64,000 bases of DNA, taken from Auritidibacter ignavus. GTDB lineage: Bacteria; Actinomycetota; Actinomycetes; Actinomycetales; Micrococcaceae. The first letter of the stretch is position 1; each line of letters begins with the position of its first letter. The notes under the pieces were generated by a model, which saw only the letters and a program-made list of their open reading frames with translations, searched no databases and was not told the DNA's origin. Positions 1 to 8,729 of the stretch are shown here, piece by piece. Both the position numbers and the translations under genes were made by a program. The DNA lies in assembly GCF_003703835.1 (NCBI RefSeq), contig NZ_RDQR01000011.1, forward strand, positions 1-64,000. Reading direction: 5' to 3'.

Positions 1-230
1 TGAAACTCTTGTGGCTAGCGATCTGCACGATCGAGGACAAACGCGCACGCCAACGAGCCAAGGAACGCGGCAAACCCGCCAGCCAGCGCAAAGCCGCCGG
101 CAGACTCGTCGAAGGACAAGTCACCACGAACTGGAAACAGGCACTAGCCCAACTCGCGGCAGCCTACCCCGACCGAATGAACCCATACCTGTAAACCCAA
201 CCCCCGTACACAACAGAATTGACAACCTCC
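1..230. mobile_element. Terminal part of an IS256-like insertion sequence
   Basis: The window opens inside an insertion sequence. Positions 3-194 hold the last codons of a mutator-type transposase. The downstream end, read on the minus strand, begins GAGGTTGTCAATTCTG near position 229, which looks like an IS256-family terminal inverted repeat. Just beyond it (about 231 onward) a type ISP restriction gene resumes on the minus strand. The other terminal repeat and any target duplication lie left of the window, so the exact end is uncertain by a few bases. Confidence 0.5.
3..194 (+). CDS. Transposase C-terminal fragment (mutator/IS256 type), 5' end outside window
   Basis: This is the last 63 codons of a protein whose start is left of the window; the frame is open from base 3. 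The tail contains IEDKRARQRAKE and later TTNWKQALAQLAAAYPDR, ending MNPYL. The W-x-x-A-L-x-x-L-x-x-x-Y/F-x-D/E-R pattern close to the stop is what I recognise from IS256 (mutator) transposase tails. The catalytic DDE residues are not in view. The stop lies about 35 bp inside the putative terminal repeat, normal spacing for such elements. The family call rests on recall, not on a search. Confidence 0.5.
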   Translation, partial: KLLWLAICTIEDKRARQRAKERGKPASQRKAAGRLVEGQVTTNWKQALAQLAAAYPDRMNPYL

Positions 231-1657
231 ATGGGCGTGGCCCCGTGGTCGAAACCAGACTTGGTGCCTTGTTCCTTGCCGGAGCGTTTAGCCAGACCGT
301 TCCACGCACCGATCATCGCCGAGGCCAGCGACAGGTTAATCTCTTGGTCACCGCGGGACAGCGTCCCTGCTACAACGTCCTCGTCAACTGTCATGACCAG
401 CACCCTGTAGTCGGTCAACAGGCCAGCCTCGACCGCCTCGCCAAAACCAAGACGATAGAACTCCGGGCCGAAAATGGCCTCATCATCCATGGACGCAACC
501 TCGGCGAAATGCTCTGCCGCCTTGCCTTTCACGGCGTCGTCAAAAAGCCGTGGGGTTGCGGTCATATACAGGCGTTTAGCGGCCTTGATGTAGGTGGCGT
601 CGTGAACCCGGGTGAAGTTCGAGGCCTCTTCACCAGCCAGGGTGACACCAGTGGTGCGGTGCGCCTCATCACAAATCACCATATCGAAGGCGTCGAGTCC
701 CTGAGCCTGGGCGTCGTGGATAGCCGGCAACGACTGATAGGTGGAAAAAACAACATGCAACCCGCGTCCGCGTCTGCCGGAACTCATGCGCCGCGCGATC
801 TCAGCCCCGTTCGTGGAGACCGGTACCTCCAGATCATAGGACGCAATGTCCTCAGCCTTCTTCGACACCTTCGTATCCGAGCACACCGCCACCGAGCGCA
901 GATCAAGCCGTGCTTGCGCGGTCCATTCCTTCAACGTTTGAGACAACAGCGAGATCGAGGGAACCAGGAACAGTACACGGGCTGCACCGTTACCGGCTTC
1001 TGCGACTTTTTCGGCCAGGCGCAACGCGGTGAACGTCTTCCCGGTACCACAAGCCATAATCAGCTTGCCACGATCACAAGATTTAAAACCCTCCAGGGTT
1101 TCCTCGATCGCGGCCTGCTGGTGCGGGCGCGGGGAAAACGTCTCCTTGCGCGAGAGGTTGACCTGAACCTCTGAACCAGGGAAAGCCACATCCCAGTCAA
1201 TGGGGGAATGCGCAATATCTGCCAGGCCAATGCGACTAGTGGGAATGATCTGTTTTTCCAACGCCTTTTCCGCGTTAGCCGACCACCTATCTGTCGTGGA
1301 GATGACAATCCGGTTAGCAAAGGTCTGCGCGCCGTCTTCGGTGTCAAAACTATGCCCAGAGGCCTCAAAAAAGGAATCGAGATGTCCCTTTTGCAAATAG
1401 GTGGTGGGTTTATAGAACTTGCACTGGATAGCCGCCCACCGGCCGTCCTCTCGCCTGCGAGCGACAAGATCAATCCCGGTATCAGCACGCCCACCGTTAT
1501 AACGCCAATCCACCCAACGGTAGACCTCGTCGTACTCGTTGGCCATCACCGGATCCTCGCGGAAGTAATTAACCATCAACTTCTCGAACGCGGAACCATA
1601 CCTACCCACAGGCTGATTCTCCCGCAACTGATCCAACACCTGAGCAAACGAAGACAT
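164..1657 (-). pseudogene. Type ISP restriction-modification enzyme, N-terminal part, truncated by IS
   Basis: The first roughly 475 residues match the nuclease and helicase part of a single-chain type ISP (LlaGI-like) restriction-modification enzyme, which normally exceeds 1,500 residues. A PD-(D/E)xK nuclease is visible (GIDLV at 61-65, then QCK at 78-80). It is followed by a superfamily 2 translocase with Walker A GTGKT (204-208), DEAH (330-333) and TATPR (366-370). The second helicase half, methyltransferase and target-recognition domains are missing. After ATPM the frame enters the insertion sequence and stops at 164. I chose the ATG at 1657 because GGGGGA lies about 10 bases upstream; a TTG at 1675 is the alternative. 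The rest of the gene may lie beyond the element to the left. The fragment should be inactive as a restriction system. Confidence 0.85.
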
Positions 1658-1678
1658 GAAAACATTATCCCCCAATAG

Positions 1679-1873
1679 TGTGCTCTGTCGCGGTCTGCGT
1701 CACAGACGCGGTTCATTGATTACCGCATCTACACCCTGGTCGGTCTCACGCCGATTGATGGGGCCATCCTTGCCACCGGCGGGAAGATTCAGTTGATTGG
1801 ATCGCATCGGCTGGTTGTGCAGCAGGGGTTCTTCCCGGATTTTATGTTGCGCACATTCATACCGGTGATTTGA
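1679..1873 (+). pseudogene. Possible remnant reading frame, unrecognised
   Basis: A 64-codon open frame fills most of the roughly 300-bp gap between the restriction gene and panD. It begins directly after a stop and has no convincing start codon or ribosome site. The hydrophobic-polar pattern (for example RIYTLVGLTPIDGAIL and LIGSHRLVVQQGFF) resembles a real protein tail more than a chance frame. I do not recognise a family. It may be the 3' end of a gene lost when the region was rearranged, or chance. Confidence 0.2.
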
Positions 1874-1973
1874 ACCGACGGCTAGTGGCACCTCAGTTGG
1901 GTGGGCCAGCATCTATCACGAGGCGTTGTGACCTCGAGCCGACTTGCGGGGTGACTCCTATGGTGCGGTAGGA

Positions 1974-2384
1974 CTACTGCGCCAGTGGCGGGCGCTGGGC
2001 GTTATCGGTGGGTGGCTCAGCCGGGTCGTTACCCAGGCGCAGGATGTTGTTCTGCTCATCGACGTGCACCACGGTGGGTTCGTAGGTGCGGGCTTCTTCG
2101 TCGTCCATTTGCGCGTAGGCAATCAAGATGACGAGGTCCCCGGGGTGGACCAGGTGCGCGGCCGCCCCGTTGATGCCCAGGACCCGAGTGCCTCGCTGTC
2201 CGGCGATAGTGTAGGTCTCCAGGCGAGCGCCATTGGTGATATCGACAATCGAGACCAACTCACCGGGCAGAATTCCGGCAGCATCAAGCAGGTCCTGGTC
2301 GATGGTCACCGAACCAACGTAGTTCAGGTTGGCTTCAGTCACCGTGGCGCGATGGATTTTCGCGTGAAACATGGTACGGAGCAT
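1974..2384 (-). CDS. panD: Aspartate 1-decarboxylase proenzyme
   Basis: PanD decarboxylates L-aspartate to beta-alanine for pantothenate and coenzyme A synthesis in the cytosol. The 136-residue product begins [16 protein letters not shown] and has the self-cleavage site Gly24-Ser25 (YVGSV), where Ser25 becomes the pyruvoyl cofactor. Lys9 and the following HRATVTEA stretch fit the family active site. Length is typical (about 125-140). It reads away from the P-type ATPase gene and has no pan partner beside it. The acidic, proline-rich last 20 residues are a normal variable tail. Confidence 0.97.
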   Translation of the reverse strand: MLRTMFHAKIHRATVTEANLNYVGSVTIDQDLLDAAGILPGELVSIVDITNGARLETYTIAGQRGTRVLGINGAAAHLVHPGDLVILIAYAQMDDEEARTYEPTVVHVDEQNNILRLGNDPAEPPTDNAQRPPLAQ

Positions 2385-2471
2385 GCCTCCTAGTCTAGGG
2401 GGCTTGGGGACAGACCGTGACCTTCAGTGACCGAGCCAACGTCGATGGTCGCCACGTAGCCCGGAAGGGGA

Positions 2472-2489
2472 CCCTCACCACGGTGAGGG
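2472..2489. promoter_or_regulatory. Perfect 8-bp palindrome between panD and the metal ATPase
   Basis: CCCTCACC-AC-GGTGAGGG is a perfect inverted repeat with a 2-bp centre. It lies in the 191-bp divergent gap, 87 bp before the ATPase ATG and 88 bp before the panD ATG. Both flanking genes read away from it, so it is better read as an operator than as a terminator. The binding protein is unknown. A metal-responsive repressor controlling the ATPase is a reasonable guess. Confidence 0.4.
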
Positions 2490-2575
2490 ATAGCAGACTA
2501 CAGCAGGGCTATATACCCATTTAGCCTTGCCTAGGATTGCTGGAAGCTCGACAGCGTCAGCGAGATACTTGAGCC

Positions 2576-4489
2576 ATGAAAAAGATCGCGACTTTCATTC
2601 GGCAGTATCCCATTGTGGCCATTACCTTGGTGTTGCTTGTCGTCGTGCTCGCCTGCGAGTTCTCCGGTGCCACCACTGCGGCGCAGTGGATTGCCACCGG
2701 GTATGTCATTGTCATTATTGCCTTGACCGCCTTCGACACGATTCGCGATATTCTGCGTGGCCACTTTGGCCTCGACATCCTTGCGTTGGTGGCGATGATT
2801 GCCTCCATTGCGGTGGGTGAATATATCGCAGCGATGATTATCGTGCTCATGCTCTCGGGTGGTGAAGCGATTGAAGACTACGCCGCCCAACGAGCGACCA
2901 AAGACCTCGACGCGTTGTTGAAGATGGCGCCAAATACCGCGCACCGGTTGCGCAGCGATGACCCGGACGCCACCGCCGATGACATTGACGTCACCGAGGT
3001 CGCCGAGGGCGATCTATTACTGGTCAAGCCTGCCGAAGTGGTTCCCGTCGACGGTGAGCTGATCAGCGATTATGGCGACTTCGACGAGTCCTCGCTGACC
3101 GGTGAGAGTCTGCCGGTCCAATACGAACGCGGTCACGCGGTGCTGTCGGGTTCCATCAACGGTCAGCGGGCGGTGCGGATCCGTGCCACGGCAGACTCCA
3201 ACTCCTCCCAGTATCAGAAGATTATTGCGCTGGTAGCAGAAGCCGAGCAAGCCAAAGCCCCCACCGTGCGGGTGGCCGACCGGTTTGCGGTCCCGTTCAC
3301 GCTCGTCTCGTTGGCCATCGCCGGTCTGGCTTGGTGGCTGTCGGGCGACCCGGTCCGTTTCGCCGAAGTACTGGTGCTGGCTACCCCGTGCCCGTTGTTA
3401 ATTGCTGCCCCGGTGGCATTCATGGGCGGGATGAGTTCCAGTACCCGCAACGGCATTATCGTCAAAGGTGGAGCCACTCTCGAGGCATTGGCGCGGGCGA
3501 GTTCAGTGGCCTTCGATAAGACCGGTACCCTCTCCTACGGCCAGCCCGAACTGGTTGAGGTGATCCCCGCCGACGGGGTGGATGCCGACGAGTTGCTCAC
3601 CTTGGCGGCCTCAGCTGAGCAGTACTCCTCCCACGTGCTCGCCGAAGGCGTGATCTCTGCAGCTTATGAGCGTGGACTGAGGCTGACCACCACCGAGGAT
3701 GCGAACGAAATTGCGACCAACGGTGTCACTGCGGTCATCGACGGTCGCCATGTGGTGGTGGGTAAGCTGGCTTTCGTTCAAGAGACCGACCCGGAGGCAA
3801 CGCGTGTTCCGTTGGAGCCGGGACAAACCTCGGTGGCGGTGGCGATCGATGGCAGGTTTGCCGGTAGTTTATTGCTCGCTGACTCGCTGCGCGACAACTC
3901 CTCGACCACCGTCCGAGAGTTGCACGACCAAGGCATCGACACGATCGCGATGCTCACCGGCGATAATCAGGACACTGCCACCTCACTGGCTGAACAAGCT
4001 GGCATTGATACGGTCCACGCCGAACTGTTGCCCCACGATAAGGTGGAGATCATCAAGACTCTGCCCAGTCCGGTGATGATGGTCGGCGATGGCGTCAATG
4101 ATGCCCCGGTGCTCACCGCCGCCGATGTCGGAATCGCCATGGGCGCTCGCGGAGCCACCGCTGCCAGCGAGTCCGCCGACGCGGTGATTGTCCGCGACGA
4201 CATCAGCCGGGTGGGCTTGGCGGTGCGCATCGGTAAGCACACCTTCCGGATCGCGCTGGAAGCGATATGGATTGGCATCATCCTCTCGATCGGGCTGATG
4301 CTGGTGGCCGCCTTCGGCTACATCCCCGCTGTGTGGGGCGCGCTAACCCAAGAACTCGTCGACCTGGCCGCTATCCTCTACGCCCTGAGGGCACTGACCG
4401 GTGGGATCAAGGGCAAAAACAAAAACCGGGGCGCGGACCGTCATGACGAGGCCCAGCCCTCCGACGTCACGGAAGTTTCGCGTAGCTGA
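2576..4489 (+). CDS. Heavy-metal-translocating P-type ATPase (P1B)
   Basis: This is a 637-residue membrane pump that moves a transition metal across the cytoplasmic membrane using ATP. Visible motifs are TGES (175-178, actuator domain), TPCP in the transport helix (270-273), the phosphorylation site DKTGT (314-318), then LTGDN and GDGVND of the ATP-binding domain. There is no N-terminal heavy-metal-associated CxxC domain; the protein starts almost directly with helices. The metal-site motif is Thr-Pro-Cys rather than the CPC of copper/zinc pumps or the SPC of cobalt-type pumps, so the substrate cannot be assigned. The His/Asp-containing tail (RGADRHDEAQ) might bind metal. It appears monocistronic. 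Confidence 0.93.
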   Translation: MKKIATFIRQYPIVAITLVLLVVVLACEFSGATTAAQWIATGYVIVIIALTAFDTIRDILRGHFGLDILALVAMIASIAVGEYIAAMIIVLMLSGGEAIEDYAAQRATKDLDALLKMAPNTAHRLRSDDPDATADDIDVTEVAEGDLLLVKPAEVVPVDGELISDYGDFDESSLTGESLPVQYERGHAVLSGSINGQRAVRIRATADSNSSQYQKIIALVAEAEQAKAPTVRVADRFAVPFTLVSLAIAGLAWWLSGDPVRFAEVLVLATPCPLLIAAPVAFMGGMSSSTRNGIIVKGGATLEALARASSVAFDKTGTLSYGQPELVEVIPADGVDADELLTLAASAEQYSSHVLAEGVISAAYERGLRLTTTEDANEIATNGVTAVIDGRHVVVGKLAFVQETDPEATRVPLEPGQTSVAVAIDGRFAGSLLLADSLRDNSSTTVRELHDQGIDTIAMLTGDNQDTATSLAEQAGIDTVHAELLPHDKVEIIKTLPSPVMMVGDGVNDAPVLTAADVGIAMGARGATAASESADAVIVRDDISRVGLAVRIGKHTFRIALEAIWIGIILSIGLMLVAAFGYIPAVWGALTQELVDLAAILYALRALTGGIKGKNKNRGADRHDEAQPSDVTEVSRS

Positions 4490-4526
4490 CGCGTGCTCCC
4501 GGGGCTCTGGGTCCACCTGGCTTTTC

Positions 4527-5783
4527 TTATGGGATGGCGTGGCGACCTGTTTCATGGCGATGTAATTCGCCGGAGGCCAGGCGACCAACATGGCGAGTCA
4601 GAGCCTCGAGCGGTCCACGTCCGGTGACCGCCATCCAGAGGGGGCAGACGATCAGGGCGCCGATGACCATGAACAAAGCGGTGAGGTCCTCTTCAGCTGG
4701 CCCGATCCAGTCTCCGAGGTTGATGTTGCCATAGACGATCAGCGTGACCACCGCATGGGCCGCATAAACGGTCAGGGGCATGGCTCCCATCGCCGATAGC
4801 GGGTAGGTGACCCAACGTACCGGACCGCGACATATCAGCAGGCACGCTCCAAGGACCGTGGCACCGACGCCGAGGCCCAGCATGATTTCCAGACTGCCAC
4901 CGGTGTGTGGGCGGCTCGAGGTTAGACCCAATCTCAGCCATTCCACGGGGTCGACGGGTTCTTCTTCCGGAACAACGTCCCCTGGTTTCCACGACGAAGA
5001 ATCGTCTGTGTCGTAGGGGTAGAAACTCCCGTCCTCGAGGTAGCCGTAGGAGTCTTCGCTGTCGTAAATACTCCCGTAGGAAGAGTAGCTCCCCTCATCC
5101 AGGGAGGTTCCGGCGCCGTCTTCAGTCAGCGAGGCCAGGAAAAAGCCCAGCGCGGCCACCACCAGACCGCCTAGCGCTAGCACCGTAGCCAGTCGGATAC
5201 TGCGCAAATTGGAACGACCAATAGCCATACCGGTCAGGGCTAGTGCGAGCCAGGCGGTGAGCGGGTAGGGGCTGAAGAAGAGAAATGCCAGTGCGCCATC
5301 AAAGGAAGAGAGGGCATTAAGCATCTCCAACAGGACCGGGCCGATGATGGCGAATCCTGCTGCCCAGACCAACAGCCAGCGACGACGCAACCGCATAAAC
5401 GGCATCATGGCAATATAGAGCATTCCGAAAATCGGCAAGATGACCGAGATGGGAGTGCCCAACGCCTCGAGGGCAAGACCGATGCCGAAAATGGTGGCCG
5501 CGCGCCCTAGCAAACGAAGACGCAAGAAAGGCAATGCCTCGATATCGGGACGCCGGGTGCCTCCGGTCATCATCGCCAGCGAGATCCCGGCCAATAGCGC
5601 GAATAACAACGAGGAAAAGCCGTGCACAATTCCCGGCCAGGTCGACGGTTCGGAAATTTCGAGCTCAGGAATTAACGCCATATGGGCGAAAATCATGCCA
5701 ATAATGGCCAGAGCCCGGGCGACGTCGAGGCCCGGAACGCGGGGCGGTGTTATCAGCGTGCGCGCTGAACGAAAGGAAAGCAC
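4527..5783 (-). CDS. DUF418/DUF1624-like polytopic membrane protein
   Basis: This 418-residue integral membrane protein starts RVPGLDVARALAIIGMIFAH, the signature of the DUF418/DUF1624 (acyltransferase-like, HGSNAT-related) group. About ten hydrophobic helices are visible. Such proteins are thought to act on cell-envelope components, but no substrate is known. It is unusual in having a roughly 60-residue insertion (220-282) rich in Asp, Glu, Ser and Tyr between two helices. The start is a GTG with no good ribosome site, so the true N-terminus may lie slightly downstream. It converges with the metal ATPase; no clear terminator is visible in the 37-bp gap. Confidence 0.85.
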   Translation of the reverse strand: MLSFRSARTLITPPRVPGLDVARALAIIGMIFAHMALIPELEISEPSTWPGIVHGFSSLLFALLAGISLAMMTGGTRRPDIEALPFLRLRLLGRAATIFGIGLALEALGTPISVILPIFGMLYIAMMPFMRLRRRWLLVWAAGFAIIGPVLLEMLNALSSFDGALAFLFFSPYPLTAWLALALTGMAIGRSNLRSIRLATVLALGGLVVAALGFFLASLTEDGAGTSLDEGSYSSYGSIYDSEDSYGYLEDGSFYPYDTDDSSSWKPGDVVPEEEPVDPVEWLRLGLTSSRPHTGGSLEIMLGLGVGATVLGACLLICRGPVRWVTYPLSAMGAMPLTVYAAHAVVTLIVYGNINLGDWIGPAEEDLTALFMVIGALIVCPLWMAVTGRGPLEALTRHVGRLASGELHRHETGRHAIP

Positions 5784-5797
5784 AACATGTATTTATC

Positions 5798-5946
5798 TCA
5801 TGCTCTTCTGGAGAGCAAATGCGACACACTGTTGAGACCTTGTTGCAATAGTGGTGGCCGTCGTGTGGGAATCAGCGCGATGATCAACACAAAGACCCAG
5901 GACTCTTTCACTGGTGCCGAGAAAGCACCGAAAATGATGGCGACCT
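5798..5946 (-). pseudogene. Possible membrane-protein remnant
   Basis: In the gap between the DUF418 gene and the hydrolase, one minus-strand frame reads IIFGAFSAPVKESW followed by VFVLIIALIP and a basic tail. That is a plausible transmembrane helix with a positively charged end. It begins just after an in-frame stop and lacks a start codon, so if real it is the broken 3' end of a membrane gene. No family is assigned. Confidence 0.2.
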
Positions 5947-5960
5947 AGAGGATGGGCACC

Positions 5961-6770
5961 TTAGCCTCGTTGCTTGGTCAGGAACGTCAGCATCAGGTTG
6001 GCGAGGACTTCAGGTTGTTCAAAATGGAGGAAGTGAGGGGTGTTACTGCCTTCGAGGAGATGGAATTCCGCGCCGGGGATGGCGTCGGCAACTTTCTTCG
6101 ACTGCCACGGTGGAGTGAGGAGGTCCTGTTCTCCGACTACCACTAGGGTCGGTGTTTTGATCTGGGCCAATCGGTCGAGGGTGTCATGAGCCAAGTCGGC
6201 GTCCCACTGCTCGACGGTGGTTTGGATCTGCACCTCACTCTGCGGCAACCCGCGCAGAACGGGGGCGAGAAATTCCGGGAGATCAGCACGGTCCAACGTT
6301 TCGGGAGAGAAGGCAAGACCGGTGGCGGTGGCGGCAACGTCTAAGTCACCTTGAGCGTACGGGTACCGGAGGGAAGTAATCACTGCGGCTTGGAACCCGT
6401 CGCAGCGACCCCACGTGGAGTAGAGGATCAGGGACTTGACGTGGTCCGGATAGTTGATTGCGAGCTCTTGTGCGACAGCGGAGCCAAGGGACCACCCCAG
6501 AATGTGCGCTTGAGGAATCTGCAGTGCGTCCATCAGGGCCGCCACATCCTGAGCCATTGAGCGGACTGAAATATCACCATCGCCACGGTCAGTCTCGCCG
6601 ATCCCCCGGTTATCGAAGGTGATGACACGGTAATTCTGAGCAAATCGGTCTTCAAACTCGGCCCAGGTACCAATAGCTCCCGAGGTGCCCATGATCAGAA
6701 TCAGAGGTTCGCCCGAGCCTTGCTCTTCGTAGTGAACATTGATGCCGGTCGAGATCTGCACGTGTGGCAT
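5961..6770 (-). CDS. Alpha/beta-fold hydrolase
   Basis: A 269-residue soluble hydrolase. The nucleophile elbow is GWSLGS (Ser in the centre) and the oxyanion region follows the first strand (LILIMGTSGAIGTW). DNRGIGETD is typical of the group containing enol-lactone hydrolases, non-heme peroxidase-like esterases and meta-cleavage hydrolases. The likely acid is in VVGEQDLLTPP and the His in NTPHFLHFE near the C-terminus. GAAAGAAG precedes the ATG. The substrate is not predictable. It stands alone, followed by the AT-rich 5.8-5.95 kb gap, and is downstream of the AbgT gene but separated from it by a terminator. Confidence 0.9.
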   Translation of the reverse strand: MPHVQISTGINVHYEEQGSGEPLILIMGTSGAIGTWAEFEDRFAQNYRVITFDNRGIGETDRGDGDISVRSMAQDVAALMDALQIPQAHILGWSLGSAVAQELAINYPDHVKSLILYSTWGRCDGFQAAVITSLRYPYAQGDLDVAATATGLAFSPETLDRADLPEFLAPVLRGLPQSEVQIQTTVEQWDADLAHDTLDRLAQIKTPTLVVVGEQDLLTPPWQSKKVADAIPGAEFHLLEGSNTPHFLHFEQPEVLANLMLTFLTKQRG

Positions 6771-6924
6771 GTGAGGCTTCTTTCTGGCGTCGAGTCGTTC
6801 TTATCTCTGTGACTGAGACTACCTGGGTTGCACGACCAGAGACCAGGCATACAGCAGACGTAGCGCCCTGTGCTTCTCGCGTTTCACGATAGCCTGGCAA
6901 CTTCGACAGGACACTTCAGACAAA

Positions 6925-6964
6925 GATGCCTAGATACACTCTGCAGGGAGTGCATCTAGGCATC
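6925..6964 (-). terminator. Rho-independent terminator of the AbgT-family gene
   Basis: GATGCCTAGATACACTC is followed after 6 bases by GAGTGCATCTAGGCATC. The 17-bp arms pair with one mismatch. Read on the minus strand the hairpin is followed by TTTGTCTG, a short U-rich tail, which fits termination of the transporter gene ending at 6989. Confidence 0.8.
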
Positions 6965-6988
6965 GGGAGGCGGTCGTGGGCTGTGAAA

Positions 6989-8608
6989 CTAGGGTGATTC
7001 GTAGAAGACCGGAGCGTTGGGTCCTAGTGGCAAGTCGAGTCCCATCCAACCGATGGTCATCAACGTCCAGACGGCCCAGAATGCTAGCGAGTAGGGCAAC
7101 ATTACCGAGACCAATGAGCCGATGCCGATCTTCTTGTCGTAGCGTTGGGCCACCACGATGATCAGCGCAAAGTAGGTCATCAGCGGACTGAGGATGTTGG
7201 TGGCTGAATCCGAAACGCGGTAGGCGGCCTGGGTGAACTCCGGGGAGATGCCCAGCTGCATCATGATGGGCACCATGATGGGTGCCAGCATCGCCCATTT
7301 TGCGGAGGCCGAACCGATGAATAGGTTTACCAGGCCGGTGAAGAGCATGAAGAGCAACACCAGAGGAATTCCGGTGAGGTTGATCGAGTCTAGCGCTTCG
7401 GCGCAGAGGACCGAGAGAATCAGACCCAGGTTGGTTTGTTCAAAGTAGGCGATGAACTGACCTGCGGTGAAAGACAAGACCAGGAACATGGCCATCCCGG
7501 AAATGTATTTGGAGATGTGGTTCACGGCATCGGTGTCGTTTTTCACCACATTGGTCACGATGCCGTAGACCAGGCCGGGAATGAAGAAGACAACGACGAG
7601 AATAATGGCCAGCGAGCTCATGAACGGCGACTGGATAACAGCACCGTCTTCACCACGCATCGGAGCATTCGGCGGAACAATGAGCAGAAGCAACAACCCA
7701 ATGGTGATCACCAGCGAAATGCCGGCCCAGATCAGGCCCTTTTTCTGCAACGGGGTGACCTTCAGCTGTTCCTCATCCTCGCCCTCGATGGCCCCTTCAC
7801 CGGTCCACTTACCCAGCCGGGGTTCCACGATGAACTGGCTGACCAGCGTACCGACGATGGCCAGGATAAAGGTCGAAGCGATGATGAACCAGTAGTTCAT
7901 CGCCAGGTTCATCTGGTCGGCGTAGGCAGGGTCGATGGTGGCGGCGGCTTCAATGGTGAGCTCGCCGAGCACCACGTCTGTTCCGGAGAGCAGAAGGTTA
8001 GCACTAAACCCTGCCGAGACGCCGGCGAAGGCGGCAGCAATTCCGGCCAGCGGGTGTCGTCCGAGGGCGACGAACAGGATGGCTGCCAGGGGAGGTAGTA
8101 CCACGTAGCCGGCGTCGGAAGCTACCGAGGACATCACACCGGCAAAGACAATGGCGAAGGTGACCAGCGTGCGGGGGATGGAGAGGATAAAACCACGTAG
8201 TGCGGTACCGATCAGTCCGGTGGATTCGGCCATACCGATACCGATCATGGTAGCGAGCACCACGCCGAGTGGGGCGAAGTTGATGAAGTTATCGACCGCT
8301 GACGAGAAGATCCACTCAACACCTTCGGCGGAAAGCAGGTTGAACACTTCCACCGTTTCGCCTTCAACTGGATCTTCGACACTCAGCCCGGCCTGGGAGA
8401 GAACCCATGACAGCAGGATGACCAGCAGGGCCAAAATCCCGAAGAGAGTGACGGGGTGCGGAAGCTTATTGCCACCCCACTCGATGACGTCCAAGAAGCG
8501 TTGGAAAAAGCCCTTCCGCTTTCCACTTTCCAAGGTTTTTGACGGGGCATCATCGGTGACGGTGTTGTCGGTCGTTGCTGCTCCCGAGTCGTTGTGGTGG
8601 ATGCTCAT
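6989..8608 (-). CDS. AbgT-family transporter
   Basis: A 539-residue inner-membrane transporter of the AbgT family (p-aminobenzoyl-glutamate importers, also implicated in sulfonamide and aromatic acid export). Evidence is the N-terminal VIEWGGNKLPHPVTLFGIL, multiple long hydrophobic helices, and the conserved regions SDAGYVVLPPLAAILF and GSASAKWAMLAPIMVP. The mature core is preceded by a roughly 30-residue polar cytoplasmic leader. A ribosome site AGAGGA precedes the ATG. No aminoacyl hydrolase (AbgA/B) is adjacent, so transport of another carboxylated aromatic or small peptide-like molecule is possible; the neighbouring aromatic pathway is suggestive only. Confidence 0.93.
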   Translation of the reverse strand: MSIHHNDSGAATTDNTVTDDAPSKTLESGKRKGFFQRFLDVIEWGGNKLPHPVTLFGILALLVILLSWVLSQAGLSVEDPVEGETVEVFNLLSAEGVEWIFSSAVDNFINFAPLGVVLATMIGIGMAESTGLIGTALRGFILSIPRTLVTFAIVFAGVMSSVASDAGYVVLPPLAAILFVALGRHPLAGIAAAFAGVSAGFSANLLLSGTDVVLGELTIEAAATIDPAYADQMNLAMNYWFIIASTFILAIVGTLVSQFIVEPRLGKWTGEGAIEGEDEEQLKVTPLQKKGLIWAGISLVITIGLLLLLIVPPNAPMRGEDGAVIQSPFMSSLAIILVVVFFIPGLVYGIVTNVVKNDTDAVNHISKYISGMAMFLVLSFTAGQFIAYFEQTNLGLILSVLCAEALDSINLTGIPLVLLFMLFTGLVNLFIGSASAKWAMLAPIMVPIMMQLGISPEFTQAAYRVSDSATNILSPLMTYFALIIVVAQRYDKKIGIGSLVSVMLPYSLAFWAVWTLMTIGWMGLDLPLGPNAPVFYESP

Positions 8609-8729
8609 AGAGGTCCTCTAGTAACGGTTATGTGATGAGATAGCCAGCGAGCTGGTGGTGTAGCACGCCGGAATGGTCTTATTTTTCCTGTGGGGAGAAA
8701 TAAGACCTTTGAGGTGAGGTAAATCATAG

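Noticed and set aside
11-1174. 387-codon plus-strand frame across the restriction gene
   Set aside because: The minus-strand frame carries the nuclease and DEAH motifs in order; the plus frame has no recognisable protein and spans the IS boundary.
6925-6964. Operator for the hydrolase gene
   Set aside because: The position after the transporter gene and the following T-rich tail on the minus strand fit a terminator better.
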